This document shows, in pieces, positions 16,707 to 28,539 of a stretch of DNA of 64,000 nucleotides. Under the pieces are notes generated by a model. The model searched no databases. It was not told where the DNA came from and was given only the letters and a program-made list of their open reading frames with translations. Within the stretch, counting starts at the first letter, position 1. Each line of letters starts with the position of its first letter. The DNA is from Coriobacteriia bacterium (lineage in GTDB: Bacteria > Actinomycetota > Coriobacteriia > Anaerosomatales > SLCP01). The translations under genes and the position numbers were made by a program. The stretch lies in NCBI GenBank assembly GCA_030603745.1, contig JAUVXE010000003.1, forward strand, positions 62,001 through 126,000, in the 5' to 3' direction.

Positions 16707-18635
16707 GTGGTCACCGCTTCATCTGCGACCCGCATGGGGGTGCGGGCCGGTCTCGGCGTACTCGTCGTGCTGCTCATCGCGCTCGGGCTCCTGCTCGCCT
16801 CGGCGGCTCCCGCGCATGCGATCGCGCAGTTCCAACCCTCGTCGTTCCTGCCCGCCAACGGGTCGACCGTGGGGGTCGCCCGGCCCACCATCGGCTTCAC
16901 GTACACCGACACGGTGCCGGGGCCCAAGCGCGTGATCGTCCGTCTCAACAGCCAGGTGGTGTTCGACCAGGTGGTGCCGCAGGGCGACGTGCGGTTCAAG
17001 CCGGGGTTCGACCTCAGCAACAACACCACGTACGCCGCGCAGGCGACCGTGGTCGGCTCCACCACCGTGAACTCCTACTGGAGTTTCTCCGTGGTCGCCG
17101 CGCCGGGCATGACGTTGACGGGCGACTGCATGGAGTGCCACACGACCTACCCCTCGGCCCACTCTCTCGACACCTGCTCCGGATGCCACGGGGCGCCGTG
17201 GCCGTTCTCCTACCATCCCAACACCGGTCCCGGCAGCGACGGGGCGCCGGCCGGCCGGTGCGTGCAGGTCGGGTGCCACGGGATCGTGGCCGACACCTCG
17301 CTCTTCGTGCACGGGAGCGAACTCTACGAGACAGACCCCTACGCGCCGCTCTCGCCACTCTCCCGCTACCGCTCGACCTACCCGTGCACTTACTGCCACT
17401 CGGCCACCTATCCGGCCATCCCGCGGCACTCGACGGCAGGACTCGAGGGGACGCATCAGGACGCCATCGGCGGCAGCTCGTGCGAGGAGTGCCACAGCAA
17501 CTCGCTCATCGAGGAACACGCCAGGTTCCCGCTCGACTCCGAGTTCAAGCACCAGTGCACGCTCTGCCACGCGAGCACGCGGGTGCGCGTGCAGCAGGCG
17601 ATCGCGAGCAGCGACACCCGGTGCGACTCGTGCCATCCGAACCTCCACAACAAGTCGTGGAGCTATCCGGACTACTACCAGTGGAGCACCGGTTTCGGCG
17701 ACGGGAGCGGGACCCCGCTCAGCGAGCTCGGCTCCAACCCGCTCTATCCGGGCGTGCACGGCAACTACCTCGCGACCACCGCCAAGTGCGGGGTGTGCCA
17801 CTCGGTCCACCGCGCGCGGGGTGACGGCGTGAAGCTGCTCAACACCGCGGTCGCCACGTGCGCCGGGTGCCACGGCGCCGGGACGTCCACGGTGACCGAG
17901 CTGACCGTGAGCTGGGCCGCCGGCGGTCCGCACCGCTCGGGTGACGCGGCGCAGTGCACCGTGCGCTCCTGCCATCTTGACAACCCGCACGGCGCGGGCG
18001 GTTCGCAGTACGCCATCGTCGCGGCCAAGCTGCTGAATCCCGCGACCGACGCCGCGCTCGCCGAGGCGGTCGCAGACCCCGCCGCCTCTGGGATCTCCGT
18101 CGCCGACCTGAACGCCGATCCCGCCTCGACCTGGGACGAGGCGACACGGTCCGCCGTGCGCACCGGCTACAACTGCAACCAGGCGGGCTGCCACGTGCAG
18201 ACGCTCCTCGCGGTGCTCGACCCCGAGTGGGGCGAGACGCGCTACGCCGACTACGACAACGCGTACTGGGAGAGCGTGGGCGGACGCACGCTGGCCAACG
18301 GAGGCTACGTCGCCAAGACCGGTCACCTGAGCGTGGCCGAGGCAGGCGCCACGGCGTTCGTCCCGGTCACGAGCTGCGTGAGCTGCCACGACCAGACCGA
18401 CAGCGCCACGGGCAACGGCGCGACCACGGTCTCAGGCTACACGTTCCCGCACTCGCAGACGGCTGTGGGCGACAGTGACTACCCGGGCAGGGCGTACCTG
18501 TGGATGGGCTACGCCGCCGATGCGGGAACCGCCCCCACCGGGATGTCCTCGCTCGAGGAGAAGGCCTACGACGGCGCGTGCCTCAAGTGCCACCGCGCGG
18601 CGGGCGGCGCGGGCGGGGTCGGAATCGACTTCTAG
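16707..18635 (+). CDS. Secreted 13-heme cytochrome with an Ig-like N-terminal domain and a hexaheme C-terminal module
   Basis: 642 aa from a GTG. Signal peptide (1 to about 38, ending AHA). Residues about 40-130 form a beta-rich Ig/fibronectin-like domain without cysteines (FLPANGSTVGVARPTIGFTY). Seven heme sites follow (CMECH, CSGCH, CVQVGCH, CTYCH, CEECH, CTLCH, CDSCH). From about residue 314 to the end comes a module with six more sites (CGVCH, CAGCH, CTVRSCH, CNQAGCH, CVSCH, CLKCH) that aligns with the whole mature hexaheme protein, including both CX4CH sites and six of its seven extra histidines. The hexaheme C-terminal His is replaced by DF. It has no anchor, and is probably a cap, base or connector for the hexaheme assembly (inference). 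Confidence 0.9.
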   Translation: MVTASSATRMGVRAGLGVLVVLLIALGLLLASAAPAHAIAQFQPSSFLPANGSTVGVARPTIGFTYTDTVPGPKRVIVRLNSQVVFDQVVPQGDVRFKPGFDLSNNTTYAAQATVVGSTTVNSYWSFSVVAAPGMTLTGDCMECHTTYPSAHSLDTCSGCHGAPWPFSYHPNTGPGSDGAPAGRCVQVGCHGIVADTSLFVHGSELYETDPYAPLSPLSRYRSTYPCTYCHSATYPAIPRHSTAGLEGTHQDAIGGSSCEECHSNSLIEEHARFPLDSEFKHQCTLCHASTRVRVQQAIASSDTRCDSCHPNLHNKSWSYPDYYQWSTGFGDGSGTPLSELGSNPLYPGVHGNYLATTAKCGVCHSVHRARGDGVKLLNTAVATCAGCHGAGTSTVTELTVSWAAGGPHRSGDAAQCTVRSCHLDNPHGAGGSQYAIVAAKLLNPATDAALAEAVADPAASGISVADLNADPASTWDEATRSAVRTGYNCNQAGCHVQTLLAVLDPEWGETRYADYDNAYWESVGGRTLANGGYVAKTGHLSVAEAGATAFVPVTSCVSCHDQTDSATGNGATTVSGYTFPHSQTAVGDSDYPGRAYLWMGYAADAGTAPTGMSSLEEKAYDGACLKCHRAAGGAGGVGIDF

Positions 18636-18655
18636 CCGCCGGCTCGATACACTCG

Positions 18656-18689
18656 CAGGTGCACGGTCAGCCACACGGCCGTGCACCTG
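18656..18689 (+). other. Hairpin with perfect 11-bp arms between the 13-heme gene and manC
   Basis: CAGGTGCACGG (18656-18666) and CCGTGCACCTG (18679-18689) with a 12-nt loop. A TACACT -10 box lies just upstream (18648-18653), so the hairpin would sit at the very 5' end of the manC mRNA. It may also end 13-heme transcription, although no U-run follows. Confidence 0.55.
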
Positions 18690-18727
18690 TTCGCGCACGT
18701 CGAGCCCTGTGAGGAGCTGTTCGCCCG

Positions 18728-21161
<2,434 letters not shown>

Positions 21162-21195
21162 GTCGCGCGTGAACGGGCAGGGGCGGGAGGCGACG

Positions 21196-22455
21196 ATGCG
21201 TGAGACGCCGTCAGCGCCTTCGGCCCTGGTCTGGGCGGCGGCGGTCCTCGTGGGCCTCGCGACAGCGACCGCGACCCGGATCTACCTGGTCTCCGGCGCG
21301 CACTGGGCGCTCATCGCGGTCGTCGCGGCGGGCGTGTCGACCGCTGTGCTCCTGGCCGTCCGAGACCGGGGCTATCCGGGCCGGCTCGCACGCGAGCTCA
21401 TGCCGGTGCTGGTGAGCGCCGGGATCGCGGTGTTCGTGCACGCCATCATCTCGACGCGCATGGGGGGCGGCCTGCCGGTCTTCCTGCGGGTGTGCCTGGG
21501 GCCGGCCTGCTGGGTCGGGGCCGCCCTGCTCGGCCACGCCGCGAGCGAGTGGCGGCGCGTGCCGCTCGTCGCCGCCGCGGTGGCGACATGGGTGTCGGCC
21601 GCAGGCGGGCTCTTCGCGCTCGCGCGCCACCTCGGCCTCACGGGCGCCCTCGGCAGGGTGTACGTGGAGTGGACGCGGGCGCTCGGCGGGTGGACGCCGG
21701 CGCCGGGCGAGCAGTTCCGCGCGACCGGGTTCGCCGCCGACCCCAACACCTACGGCCTCATCGGCGCGGTGGCGCTCGTGTTCGCGGCCTCGGTCGAGGG
21801 GCGGCCGCGCCTGCGCGCGTTCGTCGCAGCGGGCGGGCTGCTCGTGGTGGCGCTCTCGGGCTCGCGCACGGCGGCGCTCTCGGTGGCCTGCGCGGCGATC
21901 GCGTGGTTCGCAGCCGCAGCGCTCGACCGGGCGTCGTTCAGGGAGCGCGTGCGGCACCTCGCGCCGGTCGCCGGAGCGCTGGTGGCGGTCCTTCTCGTGA
22001 TGGTACTCGTGGTGGGCGTGGCCGGCGCGCCGAGCGGGCTCGTCGACCGGCTCGCGCAGACCGGCACGCGGGTCGCCGAGGCGCTCGGCGCGGGAGACGT
22101 GGCCTCCGCCGCGGGCACCGCCACCAACGAGCGCTCCGAGATCTGGGCGCGCGGCTGGGCGCTCTACGCGAGCTATCCGGCCGGCGTGTTCTGGCAGCCG
22201 GAGGACCTCATCGGCAGGTCGGTGCATAACGAGTACCTCGAGCGACTCATCCTCGGCGGGCCGCTCTATCTGGGAGCGTTCCTCTTCCTGCTCGGCTGGC
22301 TCATCGTGCGGGTGCGCCCTTGGGAGGCGCCCGGGTTCGGGCCCGCGTTCGGCGTGCTCTACGCGGCAGCCGCGGTCACCCTCGGCCCGTCGCTGCTGCC
22401 GCCCTTCCTGGTGCTCGGCTTCTACCTCGTGGGATGGGCGGGCGGACGCCGGTGA
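21196..22455 (+). CDS. O-antigen/exopolysaccharide polymerase (Wzy-type)
   Basis: 419 aa. I chose the ATG at 21196 because GGGAGG stands 5 nt before it; a GTG 27 nt upstream lacks a good site. About ten to twelve membrane helices; a Wzy_C-type loop with TGFAADPNTYGLIG, LSGSRTAALSV and SVHNEYLERLILGGPLYLG. Unlike the three ligase-like proteins in the cytochrome block it has no long helical tail, which supports a separate function as the polymerase of this polysaccharide locus. It overlaps the following glycosyltransferase by 4 nt. Confidence 0.78.
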   Translation: MRETPSAPSALVWAAAVLVGLATATATRIYLVSGAHWALIAVVAAGVSTAVLLAVRDRGYPGRLARELMPVLVSAGIAVFVHAIISTRMGGGLPVFLRVCLGPACWVGAALLGHAASEWRRVPLVAAAVATWVSAAGGLFALARHLGLTGALGRVYVEWTRALGGWTPAPGEQFRATGFAADPNTYGLIGAVALVFAASVEGRPRLRAFVAAGGLLVVALSGSRTAALSVACAAIAWFAAAALDRASFRERVRHLAPVAGALVAVLLVMVLVVGVAGAPSGLVDRLAQTGTRVAEALGAGDVASAAGTATNERSEIWARGWALYASYPAGVFWQPEDLIGRSVHNEYLERLILGGPLYLGAFLFLLGWLIVRVRPWEAPGFGPAFGVLYAAAAVTLGPSLLPPFLVLGFYLVGWAGGRR

Positions 22456-23855
22456 GGGTGCTCGCGGTCAACGCGTCGGTGGCGGGCGGCGGCGCCGAGC
22501 GGGTCGCGCTCTCGCTGCACCGGGCGTACCGCGAGCGCGGGGTCGACGCGCTGCTCGCGGTCGGCAGTCGCAACGCCGAGGAGCCCGGCACGTTCGAGGT
22601 GCCGCGCGACGCGGGCAGGAGCGCCTGGGCGCGCACGCTGCTGGCGCGCGCGTGGCGGCTCGAGGAGCAGAGCGCCCGGCCCGGCGACGCCCGCGGCCTC
22701 GCGTCGCGCGCGCTGCGGGTCGCCGCCGAGCCCGCGCGATGGGCGCGCGTGGCGCGCGGCCACGAGGACTTCGACTTCCCGTGGACCGGCGGCCTGCTCG
22801 AGCTCGCGCCGCCACGGCCCGACGTGCTGCACCTCCACAACCTCCACGGCGGCTACTTCGACATCCGCGCGCTGCCGGCCCTCACGGCCGAGACGCCGGC
22901 GGTTCTCACGCTCCACGACACCTGGCTGCTCACCGGCCACTGCGCCCAGCCCTTCGAGTGCGGGCGCTGGCGGGAAGGGTGCGGCGGCTGTCCCGACCTC
23001 GGCAGGTACGTGCCGATCCGCCGCGACGCGAGTGTCGAGAACCGCGAGGTGAAGCGGCGCGCGCTCCTCGGCAGCAGGCTCGGCCTTGCGGCGCCCTCGG
23101 CATGGCTGCTCTCGATGGCCGAGGAGAGCGGGCTGCTGGGCGAGGGCCGCGAGGGTCGCGTGATCCCCAACGGCATCGACCCGGCGGTGTTCGCGCCGGG
23201 TGAGCGCGCCGCGGCGCGCGAGGCGCTCGGGCTGCCTCAGGACCGCAGGGTCGTGCTCGTCGCGGCGAAGGGCGTGCGCGCCAACCTATACAAGGGGTTC
23301 GCGACGCTGCTCGACGCGCTCGAGCGGCTGCCGGACGAGGCGGCTGCCGACCTGCTCGTGGTCGCGCTCGGCGACGAGGGGGCGCAGGGCGGGGGCCCGG
23401 GCGCGATCCGCGCCCACGGCTCGGCTGGCGGCGACGGCCGCGTCGAGGTGCGCGGGGTGCCGTTCGCGGGAGACCCGGAGCGCGTCGCCGACTACCACCG
23501 CGCCGCCGACGTGTTCGTGCACCCTTCGCTCGCCGATACGTTCCCGCTGGCGCCGGTCGAGGCGATGGCCTGCGGCACGCCCGTGCTCGCCTCGGACGCC
23601 GGAGGGCTGCCGGAGGTCGTCGAGCACGACGTGAGCGGCCTGGTTGTTCCCGCGGGCGACGCTCCGGCGCTCGCCGAGGCGCTCGAGCGGGTCCTCGGCG
23701 ACGCGGAGCTGCGCGAACGGCTCTCCTCGGCGGGGGTGCGGAGGGTGGCGGAGCGCTTCACGCTCGGTAGGCAGGCCGACGCGTATCTGGCATGGTATGC
23801 ACAGCTCGCCGAGGAGCGGGCGGCGGCCGGCCGGAGTGGAGTGGCGAGCACGTGA
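22452..23855 (+). CDS. Glycosyltransferase family 4 (GT-B)
   Basis: 467 aa; GTG overlapping the polymerase stop. The N-terminal domain begins VNASVAGGGAERVA and includes LHDTWLLTGHC plus a Cys-rich CGGCPDLGRY stretch, typical of WcaC/colanic-acid-type transferases. The C-terminal GT-B domain has VHPSLADTFPLAPVEAMACG with the EX7E nucleotide-sugar motif. Cytoplasmic, adding a sugar to the lipid-linked repeat unit. Donor and acceptor cannot be assigned; GDP-sugars are likely from the operon. Confidence 0.88.
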   Translation: MRVLAVNASVAGGGAERVALSLHRAYRERGVDALLAVGSRNAEEPGTFEVPRDAGRSAWARTLLARAWRLEEQSARPGDARGLASRALRVAAEPARWARVARGHEDFDFPWTGGLLELAPPRPDVLHLHNLHGGYFDIRALPALTAETPAVLTLHDTWLLTGHCAQPFECGRWREGCGGCPDLGRYVPIRRDASVENREVKRRALLGSRLGLAAPSAWLLSMAEESGLLGEGREGRVIPNGIDPAVFAPGERAAAREALGLPQDRRVVLVAAKGVRANLYKGFATLLDALERLPDEAAADLLVVALGDEGAQGGGPGAIRAHGSAGGDGRVEVRGVPFAGDPERVADYHRAADVFVHPSLADTFPLAPVEAMACGTPVLASDAGGLPEVVEHDVSGLVVPAGDAPALAEALERVLGDAELRERLSSAGVRRVAERFTLGRQADAYLAWYAQLAEERAAAGRSGVAST

Positions 23856-24742
23856 GACGCGCAGACCGCAGCGGGGGCGAGGGCCCCCTCGTCTCGATCC
23901 TGACGCCCTCGTACAACCAGGCCGAGTGGCTCGGCGACAACCTGCGCTCGGTCGCGTGCCAGACCTACCCGCGCATCGAGCACGTGGTCATGGACGGCGG
24001 CTCGGACGACGGCAGCGTGGAGGTCCTCGAGGCCGCGGGCGACTCGGTCACCTGGCGCAGCGAGCCCGACGAGGGCCAGGCCGACGCGATCAACAAGGCG
24101 TTCGCCGCGTCGACCGGCGAGATCATCGGCTGGATCAACTCCGACGACGCCTACTTCGACTGCGAGGTCGTCGCCGACGTCGTGGCGTTCTTCGAGGCAC
24201 ATCCGGAGGCCGACGTCGTCTACGGGCACTGCGCCCAGACCACCGCCGAGGGCGCGCTCATCCAGCTGCTTTGGGCGCCGCGGTTCGACGGAGAGCTGCT
24301 GCGGACCACGAACGTGATCAGCCAGCCTGCGACGTTCCTGCGCCGCCGCGTGCTCGGCGAGCCGATGCTCGACGCGTCGTTCCACTTCACGATGGACTAC
24401 GAGTTGTGGCTGCGACTCGAGGCCGCGGGCGCCCGGTTCGCGCGCATCGACCGCATCACCGCGATCGACCGGCACCAGGCCGCGCGCAAGTCCTCGAACA
24501 TCCTCGACGTGCACGAGGCGAACCTCGCCCTTCTCGCCGGACGCTACGACACGCGGTTCGGGCCCGAGTACCAGGCGGCGCGCACGCGCTTCTACCTCAC
24601 GCAACGGGTCGCCGGAGCGCGGCTCGTCGGAGAGGTGCGCCGCAGGCCGCTCGCTTTCTCGCACCCGCGCGACCTCACCCGCGGGCTGCTGCGCCGCCAG
24701 CTCCTCACGCGCCGCTCGAAGTGGGCCGAGGAGTACCGCTAG
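23852..24742 (+). CDS. Glycosyltransferase family 2 (GT-A)
   Basis: 296 aa from a GTG overlapping the preceding gene by 4 nt. GT-A fold: VSILTPSYNQAEWLGDNLRSV, VMDGGSDDGSVEVL, EPDEGQADAINKAF and WINSDDAYFD, whose SDD is the metal-binding DXD equivalent. FTMDYELWLRL supplies the probable catalytic acidic residue. It ends the manC operon; the next genes are on the opposite strand. Confidence 0.9.
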   Translation: MRRADRSGGEGPLVSILTPSYNQAEWLGDNLRSVACQTYPRIEHVVMDGGSDDGSVEVLEAAGDSVTWRSEPDEGQADAINKAFAASTGEIIGWINSDDAYFDCEVVADVVAFFEAHPEADVVYGHCAQTTAEGALIQLLWAPRFDGELLRTTNVISQPATFLRRRVLGEPMLDASFHFTMDYELWLRLEAAGARFARIDRITAIDRHQAARKSSNILDVHEANLALLAGRYDTRFGPEYQAARTRFYLTQRVAGARLVGEVRRRPLAFSHPRDLTRGLLRRQLLTRRSKWAEEYR

Positions 24743-24804
24743 CTCGCGGTCGGCAGCCCGAGGAGGCGGGGTGAGCGACGCGCCCACTCATGGGTGCCGC
24801 CGGC

Positions 24805-25488
24805 TCAGTCGGCGACGCGGTACCTGATGAGCGCCCAGACCGCCTGCACGCCGTCCCACGCGCCGATCTTCTTTCCCTCGGCATACGCGCGGGGGCTGAA
24901 CTCGACGGGGACCTCCACGATGCGGATGCCGCGCTTGAGGAGCTTCGCGGTGAACTCCGGCTCGAAGTCGAAGCGGTTCGCCCGCAGCGAGATGCCGTCG
25001 AGCACCTCCCGGCGAAACACCTTGTAGCACGTCTCCATGTCGGTGAGCCGGTTGCCGAACAGCACGTTCGTCATCAGGGTGAGGAACTTGTTCGCGAGCA
25101 GGCTGCTGCGCATGATGCCCTCGGGGTCACCCGCGAGGAAGCGCGAGCCGTAGACCACGTCGGTCTGGCCCGCCTGGATCGGCGCGAGCAGCTGCGGGTA
25201 CTGTCGCGGGTGGTACTCGAGGTCGGCGTCCTGCACGAGGAGCACGTCGCCCGTCGCGGCCTGCATGGCGGTACGAAGCGCGGCGCCCTTGCCAGCGTTC
25301 TGGTCGTGGAGCAGCACCCGGACGAGCGGGTCGCCGTCGAGACCCGCGAGCACGTCGCGCGTACCGTCGGTCGAGCCGTCGTCGACCACCACGATCTCGG
25401 TCGCGAGCCCGGTCGCCTTGATCGCGTCGAGCACGTCGCGCACGGTGTCACGCTCGTTGTAGACGGGAACCAGGACCGACAGGTTCAT
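24805..25488 (-). CDS. Glycosyltransferase family 2, dolichyl/polyprenyl-phosphate sugar synthase type
   Basis: 227 aa from the ATG at 25488. [45 protein letters not shown] and [11 protein letters not shown] (DXD) are characteristic of DPM1/GtrB-like enzymes that load a sugar onto polyprenyl phosphate. It has no C-terminal membrane helices, so it is the soluble type. It overlaps the UXS-like gene by 4 nt. It could feed the large GT39/GT83-like membrane proteins of this locus, which need polyprenyl-phosphate sugars. Confidence 0.88.
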   Translation of the reverse strand: MNLSVLVPVYNERDTVRDVLDAIKATGLATEIVVVDDGSTDGTRDVLAGLDGDPLVRVLLHDQNAGKGAALRTAMQAATGDVLLVQDADLEYHPRQYPQLLAPIQAGQTDVVYGSRFLAGDPEGIMRSSLLANKFLTLMTNVLFGNRLTDMETCYKVFRREVLDGISLRANRFDFEPEFTAKLLKRGIRIVEVPVEFSPRAYAEGKKIGAWDGVQAVWALIRYRVAD

Positions 25489-26447
25489 CGGCCCGCCTCG
25501 GCGCCGAGCGCGTGGAAGTACTCGATCGTGCGACGCAGTCCCTCGTCGAGCGTGGTGGTCGCCTCCCAGCCGAGGTGCCGGCGCGCGAGCGAGAGCTCGG
25601 GGCGGCGCTGGCACGGATCGTCGGTGGGCAGCGGCTCGTGGCGGATCTTCGACCCGCTCCCGGTCAGTTCGATGACCTTCTCGGCGAGCTCGCGCACCGT
25701 GAACTCGAACTCGGAGCCCACGTTGACCGGCCCGGTGAACTCGTCGGGGGTCTCCATGGCGAGCACGAGCGCGTCGATGATGTCGTCGACGTAGGAGAAC
25801 GAGCGGCTCTGGTCGCCGTCTCCGTAGACCGTGAGGTCCTCGCCGAGGAGCGCCTGCACGATGAAGTTGCTCACCACGCGGCCGTCGTCGTGGTGCATGC
25901 GCGGGCCGTAGACGTTGAAGAGGCGGACCACCTTGATCTTGAGGCGGTACTGGCGGTGATAGTCGAAGAAGAGCGTCTCTGCGCACCGCTTGCCCTCGTC
26001 GTAGCAGCTCCGCGGGCCGATCGGGTTGACCCGGCCCCAGTACGACTCCGGTTGGGGGTGGACCTCCGGGTCGCCGTAGACCTCGCTCGTGGAGGTCTGC
26101 AGGATCCGGGCGCCGGTGCGCTTGGCCAGGCCGAGCATGTTGATCGCGCCGTGCACGCTCGTCTTGGTGGTCTGCACCGGGTGGCGCTGGTAGTGGATGG
26201 GCGAGGCCGGACACGCGAGGTTGTAGATCTCGTCGACCTCGACGTAGAGCGGCATCGTGATGTCGTGGCGGAGCAGTTCGAAGCGCGGATGGCCGAGGAG
26301 GTGCGCCACGTTGAGGCGGTTCCCGGTGTAGAAGTTGTCCGCGCAGAGCACGTCGCAGCCCTCGGCGATGAGTCGTTCACAGAGGTGCGAGCCGAGGAAC
26401 CCCGCTCCTCCGGTCACCAGGACTCGTTTCGGGCTCTCGAACCTCAT
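25485..26447 (-). CDS. UDP-glucuronate decarboxylase-like SDR (UDP-xylose synthase)
   Basis: 320 aa. [18 protein letters not shown] (NAD-binding), [18 protein letters not shown] (a UXS hallmark), [25 protein letters not shown] with Tyr and Lys, and [10 protein letters not shown]. These match bacterial UXS, which converts UDP-glucuronate to UDP-xylose. The first gene of a two-gene minus-strand operon. No UDP-glucose dehydrogenase is in the window, so the substrate must come from elsewhere. Confidence 0.9.
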   Translation of the reverse strand: MRFESPKRVLVTGGAGFLGSHLCERLIAEGCDVLCADNFYTGNRLNVAHLLGHPRFELLRHDITMPLYVEVDEIYNLACPASPIHYQRHPVQTTKTSVHGAINMLGLAKRTGARILQTSTSEVYGDPEVHPQPESYWGRVNPIGPRSCYDEGKRCAETLFFDYHRQYRLKIKVVRLFNVYGPRMHHDDGRVVSNFIVQALLGEDLTVYGDGDQSRSFSYVDDIIDALVLAMETPDEFTGPVNVGSEFEFTVRELAEKVIELTGSGSKIRHEPLPTDDPCQRRPELSLARRHLGWEATTTLDEGLRRTIEYFHALGAEAGR

Positions 26448-26539
26448 GCGCGCTCCGTTTCCGCTCGGCTGCGAGTTGGTCGCTCCCGCGCGTCCGGCCG
26501 GCGTGCGGCGGTGCCGCGGGGGGTACGCGAGTGTTACAG

Positions 26540-26553
26540 TTCTTCGTGAAGAA
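26540..26553. promoter_or_regulatory. Palindrome TTCTTC-GT-GAAGAA in a divergent promoter region
   Basis: Perfect 6-bp arms around GT, 33 nt before the start of the gene at 26587 and between divergent genes. It overlaps TACAGT (26535-26540), a possible -10. The form suits a dimeric repressor. No matching site was noticed elsewhere. Confidence 0.4.
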
Positions 26554-26586
26554 TCTTACCAGGAACGGGCCGAGGATGATGCGGGG

Positions 26587-28539
26587 ATGGCGGTTCTGAT
26601 CGTCGCGTTTTGGGGGGTGCTGTTCCTCGCGCTCCTCGACAGCGGACTGCTCGTGCGCGAGGCGGCGCTCGCCGCGGCGACGGCGACCGGTGTGGGGTTG
26701 CTGGCGGTCACCGAGGCGCTCTCGCTCCCCGGGGCGCTCACGCCGGCAGGGCTCGCGCTCGCATGGCTCGTCGCGGTGGGTGTCGCGGTCGCGTCGCTGC
26801 GACGGCGCGTGGGCGTCGGGGCTCGTCGCGCGAGGCGCGAGGTGGTCTCGGCGTTGGAGAGGGCGCCACGCGTCCCGGCGGCGATCGTCGCCCTCTTCGT
26901 GGCGGGCACGTTCGCGGCCGGAGTGCTCTACCCGCCGTACAACTGGGACAGTCTCACCTATCACCTGCCGCGGGTGCACCTCTGGCTCCAGAACGGATCG
27001 GTCGCGCACTTCCCGACCGCCGAGGCCCGCCAGCTGTTCTCGAGCCCGTTCGCGAACTACGTCGTGCTGCACCTGCAGGCCCTCTCCGGCGGCGGGGACC
27101 GCCTGATCGACCTCGGCCAGTGGTGGGGCTACCTGCTCTCGGCGACCGCGGTCTCGCTCCTCGCGCGGCGCCTCGGCGCCTCGGCGCACGGACAGTGGCT
27201 GGCCGCGGTGGTCGCCCTCACGGTGCCGATGGCGGTCCTCCAGGCGTCGACCACGCAAAACGACCTGTTCACCGCGGCGTGGTGCCTCGTGGGGGTCTAC
27301 GCGGTCGTGGTCGTGATCGATCGCCTGCATGACGGGCATCCCCGGGCGCTCGCGACCCCCTGGCTCGTCTGGGCCGCGGCGGCGGGCGGGCTCGCGCTTC
27401 AGTCCAAGCCCACCGCCATCCTCGTGCTCGCGCCGTTCGGCGCGTGGTTCATCGTGACCCTCGTCGGCGCGGCCGGATGGCGCCGGTCGCTCGGGACGCT
27501 CGGGCTGATGGTGGCGTGCGTGCTCGTGGTCAACTCGGCGTGGTACCTCCGCAACGCGGCCACCCTCGACGGGGACTTCCTCGGCCTGCAGGCCCCCGGC
27601 AACGACCACATCCTCACCGCGGCGCGCACGCCGACGACACTGGCCGCAAACGGCCTCATGAACGCGAGTATGCTGCTCGGGACGCCGTCCACCGGCGTGA
27701 ACGAGCGAACCGAGGCCGCGGTGGAGCGGATCGCGGCCGTCCTCGGCGTGACCGAGCTCGAGTCGGTGATGGGGGAGCCGGGCTACGGCCCGTATCAGGT
27801 GAGGCGCGAGATCTGGAGCCACGACATCGCCCCGGCTCCGCTCACGGTCGCGCTCTTCGTGATCAGCGCGGTGGCGCTCATGGGCAGGGGGTCGCGCCCC
27901 GGCCCGCTGCAGGCCGTCTACCCGGCCGCGGCGTTCGCCGGCTTCGTGCTGATGCTCGCGCTCATCGGGTGGCAGCCGTGGATCAACCGCCTCACGCTGC
28001 CCGCGGTGCTCCTCATGGCCCCGCTCGCGGGCCCCGCGCTCACCGAGGCGACCGCACGCGGCCGCCGGGCCATCGCGCCCGCGCTGCTCGCGGGGGTCGC
28101 GCTCTCCGTGGTGCTCGGGCTGCTCGTGCTCGCCTTCGACTACTCGAACCGGCTCGTGCCCATGGCGGGGAGCCGCTGGTTCGCGAGCTACGAGGAGAGC
28201 CGGTTCAGGGCGGTGCCTGACCTCGAGCAACCGTTGCGTGCGGTCATCGCCGGGCTCGAGGCCCGCGGGATCGAGCGGGTGGGGATCTCGCAGCACGACG
28301 GCGACTTCCCCATCCAGTTGCTCTTCTCGGTCGCCGCCGACGTCGAGTTCGGGTACGTTGTGCCGACGGTGCTGCCCGAACGGATCGGGCAGCGGGGGTT
28401 CACGCCGGAGGCGGTGGTGGTCATCGTGGGCGAGGAGCGTTTCCAGGCGTCGCCGGCTCGCTACGTGCCGGCGAGCGAGGAACTGATCGAACCCCAGCAG
28501 GCGGCCGGGTGGGTGATCCTCCTTCATGACGTCCGGTAG
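26587..28539 (+). CDS. Large integral membrane protein, GT39/ArnT-like glycosyltransferase
   Basis: 650 aa; the ATG at 26587 has GAGGA about 9 nt upstream. About 11-13 membrane helices. The first external loop has NWDSLTYHLPRVHLWLQNGS, where the Asp sits where GT-C enzymes keep their catalytic acid, and STTQNDLFTAAW further on. Such proteins transfer sugars from polyprenyl-phosphate donors outside the membrane. A C-terminal soluble domain (about 520-650) ends in [10 protein letters not shown]. It overlaps the next gene by 14 nt. Substrate unknown. Confidence 0.7.
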   Translation: MAVLIVAFWGVLFLALLDSGLLVREAALAAATATGVGLLAVTEALSLPGALTPAGLALAWLVAVGVAVASLRRRVGVGARRARREVVSALERAPRVPAAIVALFVAGTFAAGVLYPPYNWDSLTYHLPRVHLWLQNGSVAHFPTAEARQLFSSPFANYVVLHLQALSGGGDRLIDLGQWWGYLLSATAVSLLARRLGASAHGQWLAAVVALTVPMAVLQASTTQNDLFTAAWCLVGVYAVVVVIDRLHDGHPRALATPWLVWAAAAGGLALQSKPTAILVLAPFGAWFIVTLVGAAGWRRSLGTLGLMVACVLVVNSAWYLRNAATLDGDFLGLQAPGNDHILTAARTPTTLAANGLMNASMLLGTPSTGVNERTEAAVERIAAVLGVTELESVMGEPGYGPYQVRREIWSHDIAPAPLTVALFVISAVALMGRGSRPGPLQAVYPAAAFAGFVLMLALIGWQPWINRLTLPAVLLMAPLAGPALTEATARGRRAIAPALLAGVALSVVLGLLVLAFDYSNRLVPMAGSRWFASYEESRFRAVPDLEQPLRAVIAGLEARGIERVGISQHDGDFPIQLLFSVAADVEFGYVVPTVLPERIGQRGFTPEAVVVIVGEERFQASPARYVPASEELIEPQQAAGWVILLHDVR

